Source of the DNA: JBHIET01 sp046760785
GTDB lineage: Bacteria; Chloroflexota; Anaerolineae; B4-G1
Assembly: GCA_046760785.1 (NCBI GenBank)
Contig: JBHIET010000113.1
Coordinates: forward strand, 1-7,408
DNA: 7,408 nt
Direction of reading: 5' to 3'
Shown here: positions 1 through 4,813 of the stretch, piece after piece
Position numbering within the stretch: position 1 is the stretch's first letter
Layout of the letters: every line of letters begins with the position of its first letter
Notes under the pieces: generated by a model
Seen by the model: the letters and a program-made list of their open reading frames with translations, nothing else
Told to the model about the DNA's origin: nothing
Database searches by the model: none
Program-made: the position numbers and the translations under genes

Positions 1-152
1 CACTCAGGACGACTGGCCTGATTTAGCTGCTAGCGGAGTGCGAAATCTAGGCTATAGTGAGAGCTGTCGCGCCTGCGGGGCGGAGCTTCCCCGGTAGAGC
101 TGCGCGAGACACGAATCAGCAACAAAACCCCGACATCTCAGGAGGAAACGCG

Positions 153-539
153 ATGACACGCACAGTCAACAGAGCAGACGATTACATGGCGCGGGTACTG
201 AAGCATATCCCATCTGAGATCGTGATGGCCTATGTCGCCATTGATGGCGTCCTGCGCACCAGCTACAATCCCAACGTATGGGTCGAGCGGAAGATGCTGC
301 AGACACTACTGTGGATCACCCTCGCAACCCTGACGGTTATCACGCCGTTCTGGCTGTACCGCGTGATGCGCGTCAGACGCCCGTCACAACTTTTCGTCTC
401 CACGCTCTCCGTACCCGTCTGGCTCTTCGCCCTGGGCGGGCCCTTCGCCCTGCTCGACTGGTATGAGCCTGCGTTCGGCGCCATCATCCTGCCGCTCTAT
501 ACCCTGGTCATCCCCATCATCTCCCGCTCCGCGCGATGA
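153..539 (+). CDS. Small multi-pass membrane protein of unknown function
   Basis: This 128-residue protein was not recognised as a named family. The start at 153 is chosen because AGGAGG lies at 140-145, seven bases upstream; the frame stays open upstream to a GTG at 57, but nothing supports starting there. The N-terminus (about residues 10-35) has the pattern Y-M-x-R-V-L-K-x-I-P-S-E-I-V-x-x-Y-x-A, a weakly hydrophobic amphipathic stretch that I associate with small uncharacterised bacterial membrane proteins. Three clear hydrophobic segments follow at about residues 50-71, 79-102 and 105-124. A basic loop (R70, R73, R75, R76) separates the first two and probably faces the cytoplasm. There is no signal peptide, catalytic motif or metal site. 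A TATAGT hexamer at 53-58 could be a -10 box, but I see no matching -35. No neighbour shares its strand, so it is probably monocistronic. That it is a real gene is fairly secure from the strong ribosome site and clean membrane topology; its function is unknown. Confidence 0.68.
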   Translation: MTRTVNRADDYMARVLKHIPSEIVMAYVAIDGVLRTSYNPNVWVERKMLQTLLWITLATLTVITPFWLYRVMRVRRPSQLFVSTLSVPVWLFALGGPFALLDWYEPAFGAIILPLYTLVIPIISRSAR

Positions 540-573
540 ACTCAATGAAGGCGGCGATGACCGAAGCGATCCA

Positions 574-599
574 ATGGCCCACAGTCCCACCTGGGCCAT
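574..599. terminator. Candidate hairpin downstream of the membrane protein gene
   Basis: ATGGCCCA (574-581) and TGGGCCAT (592-599) form a perfect 8-bp stem around a 10-base loop, 34 bases after the stop codon at 539. No run of T follows on the plus strand, so it is not a textbook intrinsic terminator. It lies between convergent units, the membrane protein gene (+) and the ATPase remnant (-), so it could serve either side. It may also be chance. Confidence 0.3.
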
Positions 600-720
600 C
601 AGGAGAGAGTTGAGCAACTCGACGGTCAGTTCTTTCTGCCGCGTTTGCATATCCCACGAAGGTCACTCACTCCACGACAGAGTAATGACTGTGTCCATAC
701 GCTTCGCCTGCGTGTCGAAT

Positions 721-1311
721 TCAGGATGTCGAAGCAAGCGGCGTACAAATGCGGCGGCTCCAATGACTGCCCACGTCCTGCGGCTCGAACGGCAACCTGC
801 CCACCTGACCCTGTTCGGCCACCCAGTGGCGACCCAGTTCCTCGAACGCCGCCAGTCCGACGAACGCTCGCAACCCCTCGCGGATGAGCGGCGGAACCCG
901 CTCGGGCCGGTAGGTCAACTCGTCGCGGAAGGGGGCGATGAAGCGGAAGTAGAAACGGAAGTAAGGATCGCTGATGTGATAGCGCCCGCGCCGGGAACGG
1001 TGCCGCTGGCCCGGGGGGACGGTCACCGGCAACCGCCGCTCGACCAGGCGCAACTCCTGCAGGCGGCCCAGGTAGGCCGACAGGTGGGTCCTCCCCACCA
1101 GCGCCGCGGTGGCGACTTCAGACATGGTGTGATGCCCTGCACCGATAGCCTGGAGGATCGCCAGGTGAGCACGGGGGTCACGCACCTCGTCGTAGAGCAG
1201 GAAGGTCGGTTCGGTGATGAACATGTTGCCTGGGGCCAGGATGACATCCCGGATGTTGTCGCTGAGCGAGCGGTCCGGATCGAGCCACTCCTTGACGGTT
1301 TACAAGCATCG
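721..1311 (-). pseudogene. AAA-family ATPase / DUF234 remnant with internal deletion and lost C-terminus
   Basis: This is a decayed gene of the archaeal/bacterial ATP-binding protein family that pairs an AAA ATPase domain (PF01637 type) with DUF234. The 5' end is recognisable: AGGAGG at 1322-1317, seven bases, then ATG at 1309-1307 starting M-L-V-N-R-Q, the usual opening of these ATPases. The reading frame then jumps. From 1299 downward a different frame encodes the second half of the family without interruption: a DPDRSLSDNIRD segment, ILAPGN-MF, a DEVRDPRAHLAILQAI stretch, a winged-helix region with LSAYLGRLQELRLVER, an ISDPYFRFYFRFI segment, and VGSHWSRR near 745. A TAA at 1302-1300 closes that frame, so the start codon cannot reach it. 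The Walker A and B regions, several hundred bases in intact relatives, are missing at the 1300 junction. The protein ends nine unrelated residues after SHWSRR, just before where the family has its conserved Asp-containing strand (a -D-V-V-A- motif). An ATG at 1224 opens a 167-codon frame, but it lies inside the fold and lacks the ATPase core. Confident as a pseudogene. Confidence 0.87.
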
Positions 1312-1331
1312 GTCGCCCTCCTTTGGTCAAT

Positions 1332-1370
1332 TAAGGCACAGGCAGATTAGTATAATCTGCGCGTGCCTTA
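1332..1370. promoter_or_regulatory. 39-bp near-perfect palindrome (candidate operator) upstream of the ATPase remnant
   Basis: The 18-base arms 1332-1349 and 1353-1370 are reverse complements except for two adjacent positions, around a 3-base centre (GTA). On the minus strand the centre contains TATACT (1354-1349), a good -10 hexamer about 40 bases upstream of the remnant's start codon; the matching -35 is poor. On the plus strand the same site reads TATAAT (1351-1356). A palindrome covering a -10 box fits an operator for a dimeric repressor, and it may be the one element of the old ATPase locus still intact. A mobile-element end or recombination site is an alternative. The symmetry is directly visible; the role is inferred. 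Confidence 0.7.
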
Positions 1371-1480
1371 TCTTACCACGATTGAGGGAGTGGAGCAAGG
1401 CGGTTCTGGTGCAGAGCAGAGGCAGTGACTGCGCCGGAGAGACGCTGCTGACCTGCTCGTGGATGTGTAGTGAGAAAGAT

Positions 1481-1906
1481 TCACGTCATAGGCACGCTCG
1501 GAAGAACGACGAACGTCCCCACTGCGTGCCCAATCAAACGGTCCTGCCCGTCGTACAAGTGCGCCTCCGCGACGTCTTGACGCTTCCCAGACTTCACCAG
1601 TCGCCCTACAGCACGAAGGGACGTGCGCTCCGCGGGTTCGAGGAAATGAACCGACAACTCCGAAGTTGTCACCCAATAGGACGGTTCACGTACTGCTGCT
1701 GCAGCGAACCAGGCCGCAGTGTCAAGCATCGTGGCATACACACCACCGTGGATCCCGCCCAGGCCGTGGTCCAAACTAGGGTTGTAGGGAAGGTCAATTA
1801 CCGGGTTGCCTCCTTCAGTAAACGAGAGCCTCATACCAAAGTAGCGTGCGATAGGGGCCTCCTCATTGAACAACTTCAGAAGTTCTTCGATGCGTTCAGT
1901 GTTCAT
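1481..1906 (-). CDS. PaaI-family hotdog-fold acyl-CoA thioesterase
   Basis: This 141-residue protein is a single hotdog domain of the PaaI/YdiI type, of the usual family length. Such enzymes are cytoplasmic tetramers that hydrolyse acyl- or aryl-CoA thioesters; the substrate cannot be read from the sequence. Visible signatures are N42 in the first strand region, the central helix entry H54-G55-G56 followed by V-Y-A-T-M-L-D (D62, the usual catalytic acid position), and T80-T81-S-E-L-S-V-H-F-L opening the sheet that carries the CoA site. The C-terminus ends in typical strands (LIGHAVGTFVVL). GGAG lies nine bases upstream of the ATG. The gene follows the flavin reductase on the same strand after a 52-base gap with no evident terminator, so the two are probably cotranscribed from the promoter at 2585-2557. 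Together they could belong to aromatic or fatty acid metabolism, but this pairing is not diagnostic. The family call is firm. Confidence 0.92.
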   Translation of the reverse strand: MNTERIEELLKLFNEEAPIARYFGMRLSFTEGGNPVIDLPYNPSLDHGLGGIHGGVYATMLDTAAWFAAAAVREPSYWVTTSELSVHFLEPAERTSLRAVGRLVKSGKRQDVAEAHLYDGQDRLIGHAVGTFVVLPSVPMT

Positions 1907-1958
1907 TTGTATAGTCTCCAGCCTTCAGCACCGGTCTACCAAATTCCGGCACGCAGTA

Positions 1959-2513
1959 TCACTTCTTGGAATAACCGAATGTGCCCAACTGTTCCCCAAT
2001 CTGTCGGTACTCTCCAACGAGGAAAGCAAACGGCTTGGTCTTAGCAAAGTCGAGACGGCCTCGCTCGTCGAGCACGGCCTCATCCATCTGCATCGCCACC
2101 GCCTCACCGATGAACAGGTCGTGGCTGCCCAGCGAGAGGATCTGCTGTACACGACACTCGATGTTGACCGGGCACTCGGCAATGATGGGCACCTGTACCT
2201 GGGTCGCCGGAGCCTGGGTGAAGCCACAGGCTGACCACTTGTCCTCATCCCGGCCCGATACCATCCCGCAGTAGTCCACCCACTTGACCTGATCCACATC
2301 GGGCAGGTTGATCACGAACTCGCCAACCTCTTTGATCAGCCCGTACGAATACCGATTCGGCCGCACGCCAATGCCCACCAGCGGCGGCTCTGAGCAAAGT
2401 GTGCCCACCCACGCCAGCGTGATAACGTTGGCTTGCGCCCCCGTACCACAACTCACCAACACCGCCGGCACCGGATAGAGAACCGTTGCCGGCCTCTTGG
2501 TAATCTTTGCCAT
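1959..2513 (-). CDS. Flavin reductase family protein (flavoredoxin-like, FMN-binding)
   Basis: The protein (184 residues from the chosen start) is a single Flavin_Reduct (PF01613) split-barrel domain, cytoplasmic, binding FMN and transferring electrons from NAD(P)H or a partner protein. The N-terminal core shows P-V-P-A-V-L-V-S-C-G, then A-N-V-I-T-L-A-W-V-G-T (residues 28-38), the usual flavin-phosphate-contacting stretch, then S-E-P-P-L-V-G-I-G-V-R and Y-S-Y-G-L-I, and G-E-F-V-I-N-L-P. It resembles the flavoredoxin/DIM6-NTAB branch more than two-component monooxygenase reductases, but the partner cannot be named. Two start codons compete: ATG at 2522 abuts the Shine-Dalgarno GGGGAGG (2529-2523), whereas ATG at 2513 lies nine bases beyond it and is preferred. 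A strong minus-strand promoter lies at 2585-2557. It leads a two-gene unit with the thioesterase downstream. Confidence 0.93.
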   Translation of the reverse strand: MAKITKRPATVLYPVPAVLVSCGTGAQANVITLAWVGTLCSEPPLVGIGVRPNRYSYGLIKEVGEFVINLPDVDQVKWVDYCGMVSGRDEDKWSACGFTQAPATQVQVPIIAECPVNIECRVQQILSLGSHDLFIGEAVAMQMDEAVLDERGRLDFAKTKPFAFLVGEYRQIGEQLGTFGYSKK

Positions 2514-2556
2514 CTCTCTCATCCTCCCCGCACTATGTGGTAATGCAATCGCCCGT

Positions 2557-2585
2557 AGTATACCCAACTCAGGCGAAGCGGTCAA
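2557..2585 (-). promoter_or_regulatory. Sigma-70 promoter for flavin reductase/thioesterase
   Basis: On the minus strand TTGACC (2585-2580) is separated by exactly 17 bases from TATACT (2562-2557), giving a predicted start near 2550 and a leader of about 37 bases before the ATG at 2513. Five of six bases match the consensus in each hexamer. The -35 box is one half of the inverted repeat shared with the divergent promoter. Confidence 0.75.
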
Positions 2586-2592
2586 ACGACAG

Positions 2593-2621
2593 TTGACCAT
2601 TCCACCAGCCGATGCTACAAT
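2593..2621 (+). promoter_or_regulatory. Sigma-70 promoter for the nucleotidyltransferase/radical SAM operon
   Basis: TTGACC (2593-2598), a 17-base spacer, and TACAAT (2616-2621) form a near-consensus promoter firing rightward, with a predicted start near 2628. The transcript would have a leader of about 140 bases that begins just before the long inverted repeat at 2636-2742. The -35 is seven bases from the oppositely oriented -35 of the flavin reductase promoter, so two polymerases could hardly bind at once. Confidence 0.77.
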
Positions 2622-2635
2622 GCACAGTAGAGTTT

Positions 2636-2742
2636 TCTCGGAAAGTCTTCGGAAACGCTCACAGCCCCGTCCTCGGGGCGTCTCCGGTGCAGTAGGGCCA
2701 CAAAAGTCGCCCCGGGGACGGGGCTTCGAGCACTTTCCGAGA
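2636..2742. repeat. Long bipartite inverted repeat in the operon leader
   Basis: The outer arms are TCTCGGAAAGT at 2636-2646 and its exact complement at 2732-2742. The inner arms are 24 bases, 2657-2680 against 2708-2731, with 3 mismatches, one of which would be a G-U pair in RNA. A 10-base bulge (2647-2656) interrupts the left side. Each inner arm is also a small hairpin by itself, GCCCCG-TCCT-CGGGGC on the left and GCCCCG-GGGA-CGGGGC on the right, so cruciform or alternative folds are possible. It lies wholly within the predicted 5' leader and ends 17 bases before the ribosome site of the first gene. It resembles the element at 7155-7260 and may be a dispersed non-autonomous repeat, an RNA control element, or both. 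Confidence 0.8.
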
Positions 2743-2769
2743 GATCTCACAGTAATGAAGGGAGACAAT

Positions 2770-3039
2770 ATGACAGAGGACAAAGCCCTCTGGCGCGAAG
2801 CACTGGCCCATTACCAAGCCTGGAACGAGGCGGAGTTCGCCGACCGTGTGCGGCAGGCTGGTAAGCAGACGCTGGCCGAGAAGTGGCGCGCCTACCTGGG
2901 CCTGATGACATTCTGCTGGCGCGTCAACCCGGAACCGAGCGCATGGGAGCAGAGACAGACCGCCGAGGAATGGGAAGCCTACTACGCCAGGATGCAGCGC
3001 TTCGAGGAACGGAGACGCAGGCGTGGAACGATACCTTGA
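2770..3039 (+). CDS. Trp-rich 89-residue protein of unknown function, first gene of the operon
   Basis: I do not recognise a named family. The ATG at 2770 follows AGGGAG (2759-2764) by five bases. The protein is soluble, predicted largely helical and highly charged, with six tryptophans in 89 residues (W8, W18, W39, W50, W59, W68), many next to acidic or basic residues (for example E-K-W-R, E-E-W-E-A-Y-Y). The C-terminus is strongly basic (E-E-R-R-R-R-R-G, residues 79-86), which could contact nucleic acid or the acidic surface of a partner. There is no helix-turn-helix, zinc site, signal or membrane segment. Its 3' end overlaps the nucleotidyltransferase start by 17 bases, so the two are probably translated together. 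By position and size it would suit an antitoxin or partner subunit of that enzyme; this is inference. The small-upstream/nucleotidyltransferase order resembles type II or type IV toxin-antitoxin pairs. Confidence 0.78.
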   Translation: MTEDKALWREALAHYQAWNEAEFADRVRQAGKQTLAEKWRAYLGLMTFCWRVNPEPSAWEQRQTAEEWEAYYARMQRFEERRRRRGTIP

Positions 3040-3598
3040 GCCACCGCTGCGAGAGGCAGTCGCGTTCCTCGAAGCGCACGGTTATCGCTACGCCGTCATC
3101 GGGGGCATCGCCGTCACAACGTGGGGAATCATACGCGCCACCCGCGACATTGATCTAAAAGTGCTCGTCCCCGACATAGACTACACCGCCGTGCGCACCG
3201 CCATCCGCGCCGCCTTTCCAGAACCAGGCCGCCCCCGCGCCCCGGACAACCCGCTCATCGTCTCGGCGAACATCGAAGGCGTCACCGTGGACTTCCTTCT
3301 TGCCTTGCCAGGCTACGAGGAGCAGATCATCACCCGCGCCGTGCGCTGCGATCTGGGTGATTTGCAGGTATGGGTATGCACGCCAGAAGACCTGGTGATC
3401 CAGAAAGCCATCGCTGGCCGGGCCAAGGATTGGCAGGACATCGAGGGCATCCTGATCGAGCAGTATGGGCATTTGGACCTGGACTACCTGGAGGACTGGC
3501 TGATCCAGTTCACCGAGTTGCTCGAACAGCCAGAGATCCTCTCACAATACCGCGCCATTCAGGACCGCATCGCCGCCGTGCACGGGGAAGCAGAATGA
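3023..3598 (+). CDS. Nucleotidyltransferase-fold protein (AbiEii / DUF6036-like)
   Basis: The protein is 191 residues and starts at GTG 3023, with GGAG (3011-3014) eight bases upstream; there is no good ATG. It has the pol-beta-superfamily nucleotidyltransferase core: G27-G28 in V-I-G-G-I-A-V, a 13-residue gap, then R-A-T-R-D42-I-D44-L, and a third acidic residue D90 in V-T-V-D-F-L-L. These are the GG, DxD and D positions that bind Mg-NTP, and all are present, so it should be active. After the core comes T-P-E-D-L-V-I-Q-K-A-I-A-G-R-A-K-D-W-Q-D-I-E-G-I-L (residues 120-144, the long K-x-x-A-G-R-x-K-D-x-x-D-I-E motif), characteristic of the AbiEii/AbiGii toxin and DUF6036 branches. Members tested elsewhere transfer nucleotides to tRNA or proteins; many others are untested. 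It is shorter than AbiEii (about 300) and lacks an AbiEi-type DNA-binding partner. Its stop overlaps the next start as ATGA, so it is translationally coupled to the radical SAM gene. Confidence 0.9.
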   Translation: MERYLEPPLREAVAFLEAHGYRYAVIGGIAVTTWGIIRATRDIDLKVLVPDIDYTAVRTAIRAAFPEPGRPRAPDNPLIVSANIEGVTVDFLLALPGYEEQIITRAVRCDLGDLQVWVCTPEDLVIQKAIAGRAKDWQDIEGILIEQYGHLDLDYLEDWLIQFTELLEQPEILSQYRAIQDRIAAVHGEAE

Positions 3599-4704
3599 GT
3601 GTACTGATGCATCGCTCGCCGATAACCGAGCCTCTCCCTGAGCAGACCTGTACCCTCTGCGGCACCCACTCACACCTCATCGCCGACCACCTGAGCCTGT
3701 GCGCTGCTTGCATCCGCAGCTGGCCCCGAGAGGCGCTACCGATCGCCGACGAAGCCCACGCCGCCGCCCGCCGCCTCTTCGGCCTGCCGAAGCGACCGCC
3801 TCGCGCCGAGGGGGGCCGCCGCTGCGGGCTGTGCGTGCAAGAGTGCGTCATCGGCGAGGGGGAGCGCGGCTACTGCGGCCTGCGCATCGTGCGCGACGGC
3901 AAACTGCGCCACCTAGCCGGCACTCCGGCTCGAGGCCTCCTCCACTGGTACCGCGACCCCCTGCCCACCAACTGCGTCGCCGACCCCGTCTGTGCCGGGC
4001 ACACACAGCGCGGCAAACACAACCTGGCCGTCTTCTACGCCGCGTGCACCACCGACTGCCTGTTCTGCCAGAACTGGAACTTCCGCGAGACCGACCCGGT
4101 CCGCTCGACCAGCCTCACCGCTACCGAGTTGGCTGACGCCGCCAACCCACGCACGTACTGCGTCTGCTACTTCGGCGGCGACCCGGCCGCCCAGATGCCG
4201 CACGCCCTGGCCGCCAGCCGCATCCTCGCCCAGCGGGGCGTCGCCGTCTGCTGGGAGACCAACGGCACCGTCCACCCCCGCCTAATGAAGCGTGCCCTCG
4301 ATCTCTCCCTGGCCACTGGCGGCTGCGTCAAATTCGACCTCAAGGCCCACGACGACAACCTCCATCGCGCCCTCACCGGGGCCAGCAACCATCAGACACT
4401 GGAGAACTTCGCCCGCGCCGCCGCCCGCTTCGACGAGCGGCCCAACCCACCCCCGCTCGTCGCCAGCACGTTGCTGGTGCCCGGCTACGTGGACGCTGAG
4501 GAAGTAGGCCGTATTGCTCGCTTCATCGCCGACCTCAACCCGGCCATTCCCTACGCCCTGCTCGGCTTCGCCCCCCATTTCCTGTTCCCCGACCTGCCCC
4601 GCACATCCGTGCGCCACGCCGAAGAGGCCGAGGCCGCCGCCCGCGCGGCCGGATTGCGTACTGTTCGCATTGGCAACCGTCACCTGCTCTCCCGCGACTA
4701 CTGA
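3595..4704 (+). CDS. Radical SAM enzyme, COG1180 / AmmeMemoRadiSam-like, with N-terminal zinc ribbon
   Basis: The protein is 369 residues. ATG at 3595 overlaps the upstream stop (ATGA) and is preferred; an in-frame ATG at 3607 is possible. Three cysteine clusters are visible in order. C19-x2-C22 with C36-x2-C39 forms a small zinc ribbon. C77-x2-C80-x3-C84 with C94 in G-E-R-G-Y-C-G-L is the pre-domain typical of pyruvate-formate-lyase-activase-like and AmmeMemoRadiSam enzymes. C151-x3-C155-x2-C158 (CTTDCLFC-Q-N-W) is the 4Fe-4S/SAM motif. F-G-G-D-P (193-197) takes the place of the GGE SAM-contact motif. V-C-W-E-T-N-G-T, K-F-D-L-K-A and L-L-V-P-G-Y are TIM-barrel strands of the same family. It should cleave SAM reductively to a 5'-deoxyadenosyl radical; the target is unknown. 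No AMMECR1 or Memo gene, and no glycyl-radical enzyme, is present in the window. The intimate coupling to a nucleotidyltransferase is unexpected for this family. The zinc ribbon upstream of the usual pre-domain is an additional segment. Confidence 0.93.
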   Translation: MSVLMHRSPITEPLPEQTCTLCGTHSHLIADHLSLCAACIRSWPREALPIADEAHAAARRLFGLPKRPPRAEGGRRCGLCVQECVIGEGERGYCGLRIVRDGKLRHLAGTPARGLLHWYRDPLPTNCVADPVCAGHTQRGKHNLAVFYAACTTDCLFCQNWNFRETDPVRSTSLTATELADAANPRTYCVCYFGGDPAAQMPHALAASRILAQRGVAVCWETNGTVHPRLMKRALDLSLATGGCVKFDLKAHDDNLHRALTGASNHQTLENFARAAARFDERPNPPPLVASTLLVPGYVDAEEVGRIARFIADLNPAIPYALLGFAPHFLFPDLPRTSVRHAEEAEAAARAAGLRTVRIGNRHLLSRDY

Positions 4705-4748
4705 GCCCCATGCACGGCCATCCTGGAGTCAATAGCCAAGAATTCCTA

Positions 4749-4777
4749 TTGAAAGGGTTTGTCCTTTGCTGTATCCT
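4749..4777 (+). promoter_or_regulatory. Probable sigma-70 promoter of the protease gene
   Basis: TTGAAA (4749-4754), a 17-base spacer, and TATCCT (4772-4777) predict a transcription start near 4784, about 30 bases before the ATG at 4814. A TTG at 4766 that would extend the protein by 16 residues would then lie upstream of the transcript, which supports the ATG. The hexamers are moderate matches. No terminator is obvious between the radical SAM stop and this site, so read-through is also possible. Confidence 0.55.
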
Positions 4778-4813
4778 ATATGTGGGAGAAGACCAATCCA
4801 TTCCCCAATCAAA

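Noticed and set aside
463..1350. Long plus-strand open frame of 295 codons
   Set aside because: It lies antisense to the ATPase remnant, whose minus-strand translation matches a known family. The plus-strand product is low-complexity and has no recognisable domain.
1380..1480. Possible RNA gene or IS remnant between the palindrome and the thioesterase
   Set aside because: I found no cloverleaf, no conserved loop sequence, and no terminal repeats or transposase-like codons. It appears to be plain spacer.
1214..2044. Plus-strand open frame of 276 codons
   Set aside because: It is antisense to the thioesterase and the end of the flavin reductase, both firmly identified on the minus strand.
2514..2783. 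Upstream extension of the flavin reductase by up to 90 residues
   Set aside because: The extension would translate the divergent promoters and the long inverted repeat, and has Arg/Pro-rich low-complexity sequence. A Shine-Dalgarno site supports starting at 2513.
4752..4767. AAAGG/CCTTT hairpin after the radical SAM gene as a terminator
   Set aside because: The stem is only five pairs, no T run follows, and it overlaps the better-supported promoter of the protease.
4766..4813. TTG start adding 16 residues to the protease
   Set aside because: It would lie within the predicted promoter, has no ribosome site, and would put polar residues before an otherwise clean signal peptide.
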